The notes: generated from the sequence alone by a model not told the origin. A stretch of 64,000 nucleotides of DNA from Iningainema tapete BLCC-T55 (GCF_014698965.1 NZ_JACXAE010000039.1:106248-170247), one strand, 5' to 3'. Counted from the stretch's first letter, positions 53,809 to 63,241 are shown. Made by a program: numbers and translations.

Positions 53809-54756
53809 GTGGCGCAGTTTCAGATTGAATGTGTAGAGTCCAATACTGAAGAAAATAGAGGACAGTATAGTAAATTTGTTTTAGAACCGCTAGAGCGCGG
53901 TCAAGGAACAACAGTAGGTAACGCCCTGAGACGGGTTTTACTGGCTAATCTAGAGGGAACAGCGGTTACCGCAGTGCGCATCGCAGGCGTTACACACGAA
54001 TTTGCCACAGTTCCTGGTGTGCGAGAAGACGTACTGGAAATTCTCATGCGAATGAAGGAAGTCGTTCTCAAAAGTTACTCGCCTCAACCTCAGATTGGTC
54101 GTTTGCTGGTGACAGGTCCCACAGTAGTCACTGTAGCAAACTTTGATTTGCCTAGTGAAATAGAAGTTATCGACCAAACCCAATATGTAGCTACCATCGC
54201 TGAAGGTGGAAAGCTAGAAATGGAATTTCGGATCGAAAAAGGTAAAGGGTATCGTACTGTAGAGCGAGGTAGAGAGGAAGCTACATCCCTAGATTTTCTC
54301 CAAATCGACTCTGTTTTTATGCCTGTGCGTAAAGTCAACTACAGTGTTGAAGAAGCTCGTGGAGAAGGCGGGATACCAAGAGATAGACTGCTGTTAGAAG
54401 TATGGACAAATGGTAGTCTTAGCCCTCAAGAAGCACTATCCTCTGCTGCGGGAATTTTGGTGGATCTGTTTAACCCGTTGAAAGATATTGATATCAAACA
54501 ACAGGATACAGACTCTGATATCCCAGATGATCCTACTGCGCAAATTCCCATCGAAGAGTTACAACTTTCTGTGCGTGCTTATAACTGTCTCAAACGCGCA
54601 CAAGTGAACTCGGTTGCCGACTTATTGGATTATACCCAAGAAGACCTGTTGGAAATTAAAAACTTTGGTCAGAAGTCAGCAGAAGAAGTAGTGGAAGCAT
54701 TACAGCGACGATTGGGTATTACTTTGCCGCAGGAAAGATCTTCTAAACACACCTAA
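53809..54756 (+). CDS. rpoA: RNA polymerase alpha subunit
   Basis: 315 residues from GTG 53809, AGGGAGG upstream. N-terminal assembly domain (GQGTTVGNALRRVLLANLEG) and C-terminal domain (~245-305, LSVRAYNCLKRAQVNSVADL, then NFGQKSAEEVVEAL helix-hairpin-helix) that contacts UP elements and activators. The long gap before it with a strong stem may set alpha level apart from the ribosomal genes. Confidence 0.97.
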   Translation: MAQFQIECVESNTEENRGQYSKFVLEPLERGQGTTVGNALRRVLLANLEGTAVTAVRIAGVTHEFATVPGVREDVLEILMRMKEVVLKSYSPQPQIGRLLVTGPTVVTVANFDLPSEIEVIDQTQYVATIAEGGKLEMEFRIEKGKGYRTVERGREEATSLDFLQIDSVFMPVRKVNYSVEEARGEGGIPRDRLLLEVWTNGSLSPQEALSSAAGILVDLFNPLKDIDIKQQDTDSDIPDDPTAQIPIEELQLSVRAYNCLKRAQVNSVADLLDYTQEDLLEIKNFGQKSAEEVVEALQRRLGITLPQERSSKHT

Positions 54757-54846
54757 AAAGTAAAAAGTAAAAAGTAAAAAGAAATTTATTTGCACTTTGA
54801 ACTTTTTACTTCTAAAAATAAATACTGTCAATCATAGTAGATTATT

Positions 54847-55197
54847 ATGCGTCACCGTAATGCAATTAAAAAACTCAGCAAACCAGCTGACCAAAGGCGG
54901 GCTTTGTTGAGAGCATTAACTACAGAAGTAATTCGTCATGGTCGGATTACCACAACTTTAGTCCGTGCTAAGGTTGTTAGATCAGAAGTAGACAAAATGA
55001 TTACCCTAGCCAAAGACGGCTCCTTAGCAGCTCGTCGTCAAGCTTTGGGCTATATCTACGACAAAGAATTGGTACGTGCTTTGTTTGAACAGGTTCCCAC
55101 TCGCTATGGGAATCGTAACGGGGGTTATACCCGCATCATTCATACAGTGCCTCGACGCGGTGATAACGCTTCTATGGCAATCATTGAACTAGTCTAA
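54847..55197 (+). CDS. rplQ: 50S ribosomal protein L17
   Basis: 116 residues. [20 protein letters not shown] and LYDKELV-like [13 protein letters not shown]. Tunnel-exit protein. The ~90-base gap behind rpoA has AAAAAGT heptamers (54760-54783). truA begins directly at the stop. Confidence 0.96.
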   Translation: MRHRNAIKKLSKPADQRRALLRALTTEVIRHGRITTTLVRAKVVRSEVDKMITLAKDGSLAARRQALGYIYDKELVRALFEQVPTRYGNRNGGYTRIIHTVPRRGDNASMAIIELV

Positions 55198-56022
55198 ATG
55201 TTAGACCTCCAGCCTACACAGACAGTAAGAGTCGCCCTAGTAATTCAATACCTGGGCACTCATTTTCATGGCTGGCAACGACAACCCCAACAGCGCACAG
55301 TTCAAGAAGAGATTGAAAATGCTCTCTCACAAGTACTCGGTCATCATGTAACATTACATGGTGCAGGAAGAACCGATTCCGGTGTTCATGCCGCCGCACA
55401 AGTGGCTCATTTTGAAGCCACAAGCATGATTCCGGCACATAAGTGGGCAACAATTCTTAACAAATATCTACCTAAAGATATACTAATTCGAGCTTCGGCA
55501 AGGGTAAGTAACAATTGGCACGCACGTTTTAGCGCTGTGTATCGGCGATATCGCTACACGCTCTATACTGAAGAACAACCAAATTTGTTTGTTAAACCCT
55601 TCAGTTGGCATTATTACTATACACCCTTAGATGAAACTCTAATTCAGTCGGCTCTAAAACCGCTGATTGGACAACATCACTTAGCAGCTTTTCACCGCTC
55701 CAACTCAGGACGGGAACATTCTTGGGTAGATGTACAAGCAGCAGAGTGCGATCGCACCGGACCATTTATCCATATTGAAATTCAAGCAAATGGATTTTTA
55801 TACGGGATGGTACGGCTAATCGTGGGGATGCTAGTACAAGTAGGTTCTGGACAACTTTCTGTTTCCAACTTCACCGACATTTGGACTCGTCAACGTCGCC
55901 AATTCGTAAAACATTCCGCCCCTGCCCACGGCTTATGCTTGTTGCGCGTAGGCTATCCTGATTTTCCCATACCAAAAGAAGTTTGGTATGACACCCAACC
56001 CAAATTTTTTGTAAACAAATGA
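55198..56022 (+). CDS. truA: tRNA pseudouridine(38-40) synthase
   Basis: 274 residues. Catalytic Asp in [18 protein letters not shown], then RRYRYTLY and the [15 protein letters not shown] end. Makes pseudouridine at positions 38-40 of many tRNAs. Zero-base junction with rplQ and four-base ATGA overlap with rplM show tight coupling. Confidence 0.96.
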   Translation: MLDLQPTQTVRVALVIQYLGTHFHGWQRQPQQRTVQEEIENALSQVLGHHVTLHGAGRTDSGVHAAAQVAHFEATSMIPAHKWATILNKYLPKDILIRASARVSNNWHARFSAVYRRYRYTLYTEEQPNLFVKPFSWHYYYTPLDETLIQSALKPLIGQHHLAAFHRSNSGREHSWVDVQAAECDRTGPFIHIEIQANGFLYGMVRLIVGMLVQVGSGQLSVSNFTDIWTRQRRQFVKHSAPAHGLCLLRVGYPDFPIPKEVWYDTQPKFFVNK

Positions 56023-56477
56023 CCACAAACAAAACATATCTCCCACCAGTAGCTCAACTTGAGCATGAGTGGTACGTAGTAGATGCAGCAGATCAACGAT
56101 TAGGTCGCTTAGCAAGTGCGATCGCCATGATTCTACGCGGTAAAAATAAGCCACAGTATACCCCCCATATGGATACAGGCGACTTTGTAATTGTCGTTAA
56201 CGCTGAAAAAGTCGCAGTTACTGGGAAAAAGCGCACGCAAAAAATTTACCGTCGTCACTCCGGTCGTCCCGGTGGAATGAAAACAGAAACCTTTGCTAAA
56301 CTGCAAGATCGTATACCAGAAAGAATTATTGAACACGCTGTCAAAGGTATGCTACCAAAAAATAGCTTGGGACGACAGTTGTTCACAAAATTGAAAGTAT
56401 ACGCAGGTCCAACTCATCCCCATGCAGCACAACAGCCTAAAGAGTTAAAAATCCAGACAATTCCAGGAGAAGAGTAA
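56019..56477 (+). CDS. rplM: 50S ribosomal protein L13
   Basis: 152 residues. [20 protein letters not shown] and the [20 protein letters not shown] segment. Early 50S assembly protein. Shares one base (TAATG) with rpsI. Confidence 0.97.
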   Translation: MTTNKTYLPPVAQLEHEWYVVDAADQRLGRLASAIAMILRGKNKPQYTPHMDTGDFVIVVNAEKVAVTGKKRTQKIYRRHSGRPGGMKTETFAKLQDRIPERIIEHAVKGMLPKNSLGRQLFTKLKVYAGPTHPHAAQQPKELKIQTIPGEE

Positions 56478-56893
56478 TGCAAGCAGTAGATACCACCGGC
56501 GGACGTGCCATGTACTGGGGTACAGGTCGTCGTAAGGCAGCGATCGCCAGAGTACGCTTAGTTCCAGGTAGTGGACAGTTAATTGTCAATGGTAGACCAG
56601 GAGATAATTACTTCGGTTATAATGCCAACTACCTCTCAGTTGCTAAAGCACCTTTAGAAACTTTGGGTTTGGAAAGCGAATATGACATTCTAGTAAAAGC
56701 CATCGGCGGCGGCTTAACCGGACAATCAGATGCAATTCGTTTGGGAGTCGCTCGCGCTCTATGCCAACTCGATCCAGAAAATCGCTCTCCTTTGAAAAGC
56801 GAAGGATACCTCACCCGCGATCCACGGGCAAAAGAACGCAAAAAATACGGTTTGCACAAAGCTCGCAAAGCTCCTCAGTACTCCAAGCGGTAA
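56477..56893 (+). CDS. rpsI: 30S ribosomal protein S9
   Basis: 138 residues. [20 protein letters not shown] and the C-terminal [11 protein letters not shown] whose last Lys-Arg reach the P-site tRNA anticodon stem. Standard partner of rplM. Confidence 0.97.
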   Translation: MQAVDTTGGRAMYWGTGRRKAAIARVRLVPGSGQLIVNGRPGDNYFGYNANYLSVAKAPLETLGLESEYDILVKAIGGGLTGQSDAIRLGVARALCQLDPENRSPLKSEGYLTRDPRAKERKKYGLHKARKAPQYSKR

Positions 56894-56968
56894 TAGAAGG
56901 AGCAGGAGTCTGTCTCCTGTCTCCTGTTGTCAAGTTATAATATATATAGATTCACCACGGAAGGAAAA

Positions 56969-57208
56969 ATGGCAAAATCTGAAATTCATCCCAAGTGGTA
57001 TCCAGAAGCTAAGGTTTACTGCAACGGTCAAGTTGTCATGACCGTCGGTTCTACTAAGCCAGAACTGCACGTAGATGTTTGGTCTGGAAACCACCCGTTT
57101 TACACTGGTACGCAAAAAATTATTGATACTGAAGGTCGCGTGGAACGCTTCATGCGGAAGTACGGTATGTTTGAAGGTCAAACTACTGGCGGAAGAAAGA
57201 AAAAGTAG
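56969..57208 (+). CDS. rpmE: 50S ribosomal protein L31
   Basis: 79 residues from ATG 56969, AAGGAAAA upstream; the frame opens earlier at 56927, but those residues are not part of L31. NHPFYTGTQKIIDTEGRVER is typical. Only one Cys (VYCNGQ) remains, so it is the zinc-independent form, unlike the zinc-bearing L36 in the same cluster. Confidence 0.95.
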   Translation: MAKSEIHPKWYPEAKVYCNGQVVMTVGSTKPELHVDVWSGNHPFYTGTQKIIDTEGRVERFMRKYGMFEGQTTGGRKKK

Positions 57209-57231
57209 CGGGCTTAAAGTAGCTTTTAAGA

Positions 57232-57260
57232 CGACCCTGTACGTACTGGGTCGATTTTTG
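57232..57260 (+). terminator. Rho-independent terminator after rpmE
   Basis: CGACCC (57232-57237), ten-base loop, GGGTCG (57248-57253), then ATTTTTG. Probably ends the long operon before prfA. Confidence 0.75.
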
Positions 57261-57307
57261 TATTTAATGCTCTTTGCCTTCGCTATTTTTTAAGGAACTT
57301 ACCAGTC

Positions 57308-58405
57308 ATGGCTGAAACATATCTGTTGGAGAAACTTAAATCCGTTGAACAAACTTTTAATGAATTAACTCGTCGCCTTGCCGATCCTGATACGGCAAAA
57401 AACCCTACTGAGTATCAACAAATTGCCAAGAGTCGTTCTTCCTTTGAAGAGGTAGTAAATGCCTACGACAGATGGAAAGCTGCTCAGTCCGAATTGGTAG
57501 GGGCGCGTCAGGTACTCAAAGAAGCTCAAGGTGATCCAGAACTGCAAGAAATGGCAGCGCTGGAAGTAGACGAACTAAATCAAGAAATAGAACAATTAGA
57601 AATTCGCCTCAAGGTATTACTGCTACCTCGCGATCCCAACGATGATAAAAACATCATGTTGGAAATTCGTGCAGGTACTGGTGGTGATGAGGCTAGTATC
57701 TGGGCGGGTGATTTAGTACGAATGTACTCACGGTATGCGGAAACTCAGCATTGGCGAGTCAAGCTAGTGAGTGAGTCTCTAGCGGAAATGGGTGGCTTTA
57801 AAGAAGCTGTTCTAGAAATTCAGGGTGAAAGCGTTTATAGTAAGCTGAAATTTGAAGCCGGAGTGCATCGTGTACAGCGTGTGCCATTAACAGAAGCTGG
57901 CGGACGGGTTCACACCTCTACAGCAACTGTGGCAATTATGCCAGAAGTAGATGAGGTGGAAATCCATATCGATCCTAAAGATATTGAAATGAGTACGGCT
58001 CGTTCTGGCGGTGCGGGTGGACAAAACGTCAACAAGGTGGAAACAGCGGCTGACTTGTATCACAAACCTACGGGAATTCGGATTTTCTGTACCGAAGAGC
58101 GTAGCCAGTTACAAAACAAAGAACGGGCAATGCAAATCCTGCGGGCAAAGCTGTATGAAATGAAGTTACGCGAACAACAAGAAGCTGTAACGAGTATGCG
58201 GCGCAGTCAAGTCGGAACCGGATCGCGTTCGGAAAAAATCCGCACTTATAACTATAAAGATAACCGCGTTACCGACCACCGTCTCAACGAAAACTACGCG
58301 CTCAACCCAGTTTTGGAAGGCGACTTAGAGTCAATCATTCAATCTTGCATCTCCCTAGATCAACAAGAACGCCTAGCCGAACTCGCCGCTAGTGCAAGCA
58401 ATTAA
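57308..58405 (+). CDS. prfA: Peptide chain release factor 1
   Basis: 365 residues. GGQ motif in [15 protein letters not shown] (peptidyl-tRNA hydrolysis) and the stop-codon-reading region around [20 protein letters not shown]. Recognises UAA and UAG. Own leader after the rpmE terminator, with AAGGAAC upstream. Tail-to-tail with the 58412 gene, six bases apart. Confidence 0.96.
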   Translation: MAETYLLEKLKSVEQTFNELTRRLADPDTAKNPTEYQQIAKSRSSFEEVVNAYDRWKAAQSELVGARQVLKEAQGDPELQEMAALEVDELNQEIEQLEIRLKVLLLPRDPNDDKNIMLEIRAGTGGDEASIWAGDLVRMYSRYAETQHWRVKLVSESLAEMGGFKEAVLEIQGESVYSKLKFEAGVHRVQRVPLTEAGGRVHTSTATVAIMPEVDEVEIHIDPKDIEMSTARSGGAGGQNVNKVETAADLYHKPTGIRIFCTEERSQLQNKERAMQILRAKLYEMKLREQQEAVTSMRRSQVGTGSRSEKIRTYNYKDNRVTDHRLNENYALNPVLEGDLESIIQSCISLDQQERLAELAASASN

Positions 58406-58411
58406 GCGCTC

Positions 58412-58858
58412 TCATACATCCAACAAAACCGCTTGTCGCGCTGTTACATTTAACACACACAAGCGGTATTCTAATTCCCCATTTATTGCATCTTCTACCT
58501 CACAGAAATAGGGATAATACGCAAACTCATACTTCATGATGTGACTTAATTCCTGCCAATCCTTCAGTGTTACACAGCAATAAATTAACCGATAAACTTC
58601 CCTTTGCCAACGAGCAAAAATTCGGTAGCTGAAAAAACCACTACACACACCACCTTTTTCATCCCAGAACGAAATACATATTTGATGTTTCAATTTGTGG
58701 ATCTTCTTGATATCCTTAACATTAAGACCAATTGCTAAGAGTGCTTCTTTCGCCTCGGCGTTAGAAATCTGCCACAATTCTGGTTGAATTTTGTTCGCGG
58801 AGATCAAGCTTTGACCTTTGCGGCGATATTTATTGATTTTGCGTGTCTTACGAACCAT
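58412..58858 (-). CDS. Hypothetical protein
   Basis: 148 residues, basic N-terminus (MVRKTRKINKYRRKGQ), then a soluble mixed domain with Trp/Tyr/Cys-rich segments (FFSYRIFARWQREVYRL, FAYYPYFCEVEDAINGELEY). No recognised family. Composition suggests a real cyanobacterial protein. No signal peptide. Stands alone on the minus strand. Confidence 0.6.
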   Translation of the reverse strand: MVRKTRKINKYRRKGQSLISANKIQPELWQISNAEAKEALLAIGLNVKDIKKIHKLKHQICISFWDEKGGVCSGFFSYRIFARWQREVYRLIYCCVTLKDWQELSHIMKYEFAYYPYFCEVEDAINGELEYRLCVLNVTARQAVLLDV

Positions 58859-59052
58859 AATGAAAGTCTATGTGTTACAAGCAGAAATGCTCAAAATCTT
58901 AGTCGCGCCGTTGCCTCAAGATTAAAAGCTTGATTGCAGTATTGCAATGTAAATTGTAGAATACCAGTTAAAATAGAACTTGTCAATAGAAAAGTAAAAT
59001 TTTAGATAAAGCTCAATAAACTTGTAACAGCAGTTGAGTAACTACAGGCGCA

Positions 59053-59415
59053 GTGAACATCGAAAGCAGAGAAAAACTGGTTGAAATTATTAAACTGGCT
59101 CGTGGTTCAATGAGCCAGAGAGCATTTGGCAAGCTTTTGGGCGTTTCTTCGACTGCAGTTCAGTTATGGGAAAAGGGTGTGAATGTGCCAGACACAGAAC
59201 ATTTGGCGCAGATAGCATCAAGAGCAGGCTACAGACTAGAAGAGTTGCTCCACTGCTTGGAGGGTAAACCATTACCAGAAACTTCAGACTTGAGCCTGAT
59301 TCTCAGACAAATCAAGTATATGCCTCTCAACCAAGTGGCGCAGATTGCTCAAGCAGCGGCGGAGCGATTTGCTGCTGTAGCTGACTCTATAGGAGATGAG
59401 GCAAAGGCAAGTTAA
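59053..59415 (+). CDS. XRE-type regulator, tandem copy 1
   Basis: 120 residues from GTG 59053. HTH at ~10-60: LIKLARGSMSQRAFGKLLGV variant (IIKLARGSMSQRAFGKLLG), SSTAVQLWEKGVNVPDTEHL, AQIASRAGYRLEELL. The C-terminal half (~65-120) is a family-specific helical part ending GDEAKAS. The last two copies repeat this layout. Homologous tandem genes suggest duplication; targets unknown. Confidence 0.8.
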   Translation: MNIESREKLVEIIKLARGSMSQRAFGKLLGVSSTAVQLWEKGVNVPDTEHLAQIASRAGYRLEELLHCLEGKPLPETSDLSLILRQIKYMPLNQVAQIAQAAAERFAAVADSIGDEAKAS

Positions 59416-59455
59416 CAGTAAAATTTTTGATAGCGATCGCAACAACACGAAAGCA

Positions 59456-59818
59456 GTGGAATTAGAGGCAAGAAAGAAACTGATTGAAGTCGTAAAAATG
59501 GCTCGTGGCTCTATGAGTCAGCGAGGTTTTGGCAAGCTTCTGGGCGTATCAGCTACTGCTGTACAGCTGTGGGAGAAGGGAGAGTCGATTCCAGATACGC
59601 AAAATTTGGCTAACATAGCAGCTAGAGCAGGCTATACGATGGAGGAACTGCTTAACTACCTCGGTGTTAAGCCAATGCCAGAATCCTCAGATGTGAACCA
59701 GATGGTGAAGCACATCAAGTCTATGCCACTTAATGAAGTGGCAATAATTGGTAGAGCTGTTATGGATAGATTGGCGGCAGCTGTTGAGCTGTCTGGGGAT
59801 GAAGCAAAAGCAAGTTAA
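59456..59818 (+). CDS. XRE-type regulator, tandem copy 2
   Basis: 120 residues from GTG 59456 (MELEARKKLIEVVKMARGSM), which aligns with the starts of the other two copies; an ATG at 59396 would begin inside copy 1. HTH SMSQRGFGKLLGVSATAVQL and a diverged C-terminal half (SSDVNQMVKHIKSMPLNEVA). Copy 1 and 2 are the same length to the residue. Confidence 0.8.
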   Translation: MELEARKKLIEVVKMARGSMSQRGFGKLLGVSATAVQLWEKGESIPDTQNLANIAARAGYTMEELLNYLGVKPMPESSDVNQMVKHIKSMPLNEVAIIGRAVMDRLAAAVELSGDEAKAS

Positions 59819-59894
59819 ATATTTGTTAGGAATTGAATGATTGCTTATATAATGACAAGTAAACTTGTAAGTAAAGTGAATTTGCTACTAAGCA

Positions 59895-60258
59895 GTGAAG
59901 ATCGAAAGCAGACAAAAACTGATTGAAATTATCAAACTAGCCCGTGGTTCGATGAGTCAGCGAGCCAATGGCTGTGCTTTTGGGCGTTTCTGCTACTGCT
60001 GTTCAGATGTGGGAAAAGGGCGTGAAGGTTCCAGATACGGAAAATTTAGCTCAAATCGCAGCACGAGCAGGCTATACACTTGAGGAGTTACTCTGCTGCT
60101 TGGAAGGTAAGCCAGTACCAGAAACTTCAGATCTAAGTTTGATTCTCAGACAAATCAATCATTTGCCGATAAGCCAAGTGGCTCAGATAGTTCAAGCAGG
60201 GGCAGCTAGATTGGCTGCGGCAGCTGAGTTATTAGGGGATGAGGCAAAGGCAAGTTAA
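59895..60258 (+). pseudogene. XRE-type regulator, tandem copy 3, frameshifted
   Basis: GTG 59895 opens the same frame as the other copies (KIESRQKLIEIIKLARGSMS), but the helix-turn-helix is broken at QRANGCAFG by one extra base (CCAATGGCTGTGC against ATTTGGCAAGC). Total span is 364 bases against 363 in the intact copies, so a single insertion. The rest (LLGVSATAVQMWEKG to GDEAKAS) is intact in the next frame and has an ATG at 59968 that could allow a shorter product lacking the first helices. Confidence 0.75.
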
Positions 60259-60756
60259 GATGGCGATCGCAATAACATGACAGCTGTGGAAGAAATGAAC
60301 CGCTGAGGCACTGAGGGCGCACAGGAGGAAGAAGGAGAGGCGAGCGCGTCTTGTCTTGTTTGAGCTAATACACGTCTTGTCTAACTTGTCAATGCTTAAG
60401 TTCTATCTACGTATTTTTTCGGCTTGTTGTCAATGATTGTTAAGATGAGCTGATCGCACTCAAACTTCTGACAAAATATGTGTGACAATATACTTGGTTT
60501 ATGGTAGCAAAAATTTCGTGACCAAGGAAAAGCTTGCTCAGAGCAGAGTCCACACTGGTGTGGAGCTTTGGGAACCGTGAGCAGTGTAGTTGGGCAGTTG
60601 GATGGACAGTGGGCGATCGCTCCAGATAGTGCTTTGGTTGTGATTGTTTTTTGTTATAATTGGTGAGCAGCTAATTAGTTCGTAGTAAGGGCTGTCTTCC
60701 CTTTCATTCTGCCACCTCAATGCTCACTAGCTCAGTATTTTTCCGCTCAACCGGGT
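60259..60756. other. Gene-free gap with repeat fragments
   Basis: 498 bases. Contains a fragment of the 'CCGCTGAGGCACTGAGGGCGCA' type repeat (60300-60330), a small stem TCCACAC-TG-GTGTGGA (60548-60563), a HIP1 site, and a decayed piece of the GTAGTAAGCGC repeat near 60680. The end is open in frame with the kinase gene and may contain its true start. Confidence 0.35.
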
Positions 60757-62151
60757 TTGTGTGCGTATCTTGCTAAAGTCGGCGGCGGGGAATTATACTT
60801 TAGATGTCGCAATTTGTTAAACGCCAACGTGGATATACTGGCAGGACGCTACGAAATCACAAAGCAATTGGGTGGAGGCGGTTTTGCGATTACCTTTCTA
60901 GCAAGGGATCTCCTGCAGCCCAGCAAGCCACCATGTGTAGTTAAACAACTACGTCCCAACCATACTAATCCCCGCGTTGTTGAGTTGTTTGAAAAAGAAG
61001 CTGCTATTCTGGAAAGGTTAGGTAAGCATCCCCAGATTCCTCAGTTATTGGCACATTTTAACGAGAACCAGAATCTTTACATTGTTCAAGAGTTTATCGA
61101 AGGACAAGATTTGAGTAAAGAAATTGTGCCTGGTAAAAAATTGAGTGAAGGATATGTTACTAAGCTTTTGCAGGAAGTTTTGGAAATCTTATGCTTTGTA
61201 CATCAGCATGGGGTAATTCATCGCGACATAAAACCCCAAAATCTCATGCGCCGACGTCAGGATGGTAAGATTTTTTTGATAGACTTTGGGGCGGTAAAGG
61301 AACTTGCTTCTTTAATGGTAAATGCTCAAGGTCAACTAATTTCTAGTATAGTCATTGGCACTCCTGGCTATATGCCTAATGAGCAAAAGAATGGCAAACC
61401 TTGTTTGGTTAGTGATTTGTATGCCTTAGGTACGACTGCTATTAGCGCCCTAACTGGCATTTTACCCTTTGATATACAAGAAGATCCTCTAACGGGAGAA
61501 TTGATTTGGCGAAACCAAGCACAAGTAAGCGATCATTTAGCTGATGTGTTAACGAAAATGGTACGCCGCCACCACACATTACGTTACCTTTCAACGGCAG
61601 AAGCACTCGAAGCCCTCATACCACCGCCACCACCGCAACAAGTTCCGCCACCAACACAACCTACTAATTTTTCGCGGCGCTCTTTGATTCAAACTATTAG
61701 TTTGTTCGCGGCAGGTATTGCAGCAGCAGTTGTGAGTCCGAAAATTTTTCAACTTTTTCAACCTAATTCTGGTAAAAAACCTGTTTCGCCAATCTCCTCA
61801 CCAACTTCCTCAGCTGGTGAAGAATCTGTTTCGCCAACCTCCTCACCAACTTCCTCAGGCTCAACTCCAGTATCTCCCTCAAAAACGACAAACACAGGTA
61901 AATTAGCCCTACAAACTCTCTCATTTGAAGTAGTGACAGTAGATGAACGAGGAAACATTACTAACCGCCGCCCCAGTCGAGCAAAATTCTTTACAGAAGA
62001 TTTGGGTAACGGCGTCACCTTGGAGATGGTAGAAATTCCTGGTGGTAAGTTTATCATGGGTTCACCCGAAGGCGAGAAGTCGCTTTTTCAAATGAAGGTC
62101 CACAGCACACTGTTACGATTCAACCTTTCTTCATGGGCAGATATACTGTAA
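60757..62151 (+). CDS. Ser/Thr kinase part of a frameshifted kinase-SUMF1 gene
   Basis: 464 residues before the premature stop. Kinase domain ~30-290: LGGGGFAITFLA loop, Lys63, catalytic Asp157 (HRDIKPQN), DFG Asp176, GTPGYMPNEQ. Then a Pro-rich hinge, one membrane helix (~308-330, TISLFAAGIAAAVV), a Ser/Thr/Pro linker and the first residues of a SUMF1 domain (LEMVEIPGGKFIMGSPEG). A one-base deletion in CAAATGAAG (62089-62097; CAAAATGAAG expected) drops the frame and the true C-terminus continues in the next frame. Start TTG 60757 is uncertain; the frame is open upstream. Confidence 0.8.
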   Translation: MCAYLAKVGGGELYFRCRNLLNANVDILAGRYEITKQLGGGGFAITFLARDLLQPSKPPCVVKQLRPNHTNPRVVELFEKEAAILERLGKHPQIPQLLAHFNENQNLYIVQEFIEGQDLSKEIVPGKKLSEGYVTKLLQEVLEILCFVHQHGVIHRDIKPQNLMRRRQDGKIFLIDFGAVKELASLMVNAQGQLISSIVIGTPGYMPNEQKNGKPCLVSDLYALGTTAISALTGILPFDIQEDPLTGELIWRNQAQVSDHLADVLTKMVRRHHTLRYLSTAEALEALIPPPPPQQVPPPTQPTNFSRRSLIQTISLFAAGIAAAVVSPKIFQLFQPNSGKKPVSPISSPTSSAGEESVSPTSSPTSSGSTPVSPSKTTNTGKLALQTLSFEVVTVDERGNITNRRPSRAKFFTEDLGNGVTLEMVEIPGGKFIMGSPEGEKSLFQMKVHSTLLRFNLSSWADIL

Positions 62152-62714
62152 CCCAGGAGCAGTATCAGGCAGTCATGGGTAATAATCCCTCTCGTTTCAA
62201 AGGAGCAAAAAAACCAGTTGAAAATGTAAGTTGGGAGCAAGCTAAGGAATTTTGTGCTATAATATCTCAGAGTAGTGGAAAAACCTATCGGTTGCCAAGT
62301 GAAGCTGAGTGGGAATATGCTTGTCGAGCAGGAACAACTACCCCATTTCATTTTGGTTCAACTATCACCACTGCCATAGTTAACTATGATGGGAACTATC
62401 CTTATGTTTCTGCACCAAAAGGTGAGTACCGTCAACAAACAACAAATGTAGGCATTTTTCCTCCCAATGCATTTGGTTTATATGATATACATGGTAATGT
62501 ATGGGAGTGGTGTGAAGATACCTGGCACGATAACTACAATGGAGCGCCTACAGATGGCAGTGCTTGGGTGAGTGAGAATAATCAAAAAATGCTGCGTGGC
62601 GGCTCGTGGGTCAGCCATGCGATCAACTGCCGCTCCGCGTATCGCGGCTGGGGCGTGCGCGACCATCGGAACGACAATGTCGGGTTTCGGGTTGTCTTGT
62701 CCGCGTCGTCTTAG
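62133..62714 (+). CDS. SUMF1/FGE domain part, putative DGR variable protein end
   Basis: Downstream half of the same gene in the shifted frame (open from ~62091: NEGPQHTVTIQPFFMGRYTV, then TQEQYQAVMGNNPSRFKGAK). SUMF1 (formylglycine-generating-enzyme-like, C-type-lectin-related) hallmarks: VENVSWEQAKEFC, YRLPSEAEWEYACRAGT, NAFGLYDIHGNVWEWCEDTW. The end is LRGGSWVSHAINCRSAYRGW, then DHRNDNVGFRVV, the layout of DGR-diversified variable proteins. ATG 62133 allows separate translation, but that loses the domain start. Repairing one base restores a ~652-residue kinase-TM-SUMF1 receptor whose exposed end is diversified. Confidence 0.8.
   Translation: MGRYTVTQEQYQAVMGNNPSRFKGAKKPVENVSWEQAKEFCAIISQSSGKTYRLPSEAEWEYACRAGTTTPFHFGSTITTAIVNYDGNYPYVSAPKGEYRQQTTNVGIFPPNAFGLYDIHGNVWEWCEDTWHDNYNGAPTDGSAWVSENNQKMLRGGSWVSHAINCRSAYRGWGVRDHRNDNVGFRVVLSASS
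62591..62695 (+). repeat. Candidate DGR variable region (VR)
   Basis: C-terminal VR-like tract. By hand count 68 of 100 bases at 62591-62690 are G or C, in AT-rich surroundings. Conserved residues (RGGSW, NCRSA, GFRVV) alternate with varied codons of the form NNC/NNT/NNG (GTC AGC CAT, GGC TGG GGC), as expected if an AAC/AAT-rich template was adenine-mutagenised. A TCGCGC-TCT-GCGCGA stem sits at 62765-62779, like the hairpin behind known VRs. No template repeat or reverse transcriptase in the window. Confidence 0.6.
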
Positions 62715-63035
62715 TACCCTCTACACTTTAACCCTTTACCCTTTTTCTTTTTTTCTTTACCGTCTCGCGCTCTGCGCGAAAAAAAAATTCACTTTTTTAG
62801 GATACCTTGAACCTCACGAATTAGTCAAGAGGCAATTGAAAATTTTCGGCTTTCTACTTCTGTTAACTAGGCTCAGCCTAAAAATGTATAGCCGTGGCTG
62901 CTGCCTCAACAATACACACACTAGCAATGTAGCCTAGATGAAAAATTTTCACCACCAAACCTTAAAAAGGAGTCTTACATAATTGCCTTCTACTTTGATG
63001 TTAACATAAACTTTTGAAATAACCACCTCTCAATT
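62715..63035. other. Gene-free gap after the SUMF1 end
   Basis: Pyrimidine-rich tract (62728-62760), the GC stem at 62765-62779 followed by an A-run, and AT-rich DNA. No gene or family recognised. Confidence 0.35.
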
Positions 63036-63140
63036 GCGATCGCAACTGGTGTGGATGCGATCGTAACTAGTAAGGATGCGATCACAACTAGTGCGAATCC
63101 GATCGCAACTAGTGAAGATGCGATCGCAACTAGTACTTTG
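63036..63140. repeat. 21-bp HIP1 minisatellite, array 1
   Basis: Five 21-bp units, consensus GCGATCGCAACTAGTGANGAT, each starting with a GCGATCGC or one-off variant. In one frame they read as a seven-residue DAIATSE repeat. No start codon; probably non-coding. Confidence 0.8.
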
Positions 63141-63158
63141 TCAATGTTCCTTTAATAG

Positions 63159-63192
63159 GTTCGTAGTAAGCGCTTAAGCGCTTATTACAAAC
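63159..63192. repeat. GTAGTAAGCGC palindromic repeat, copy 3
   Basis: GTTCGTAGTAAGCGC, TTAA, GCGCTTATTACAAAC: the most compact copy of the family at 8511 and 23185. It separates the two minisatellite arrays. Confidence 0.7.
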
Positions 63193-63241
63193 TATACCAA
63201 CCCCCCCCTCAAATTCTGGTTGACAGTCTACTAGTGCGGAG

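Noticed and set aside
62478..62666. Minus-strand ORF over the variable region considered as a separate gene
   Set aside because: It mirrors the SUMF1 C-terminus; no start signal or family similarity.
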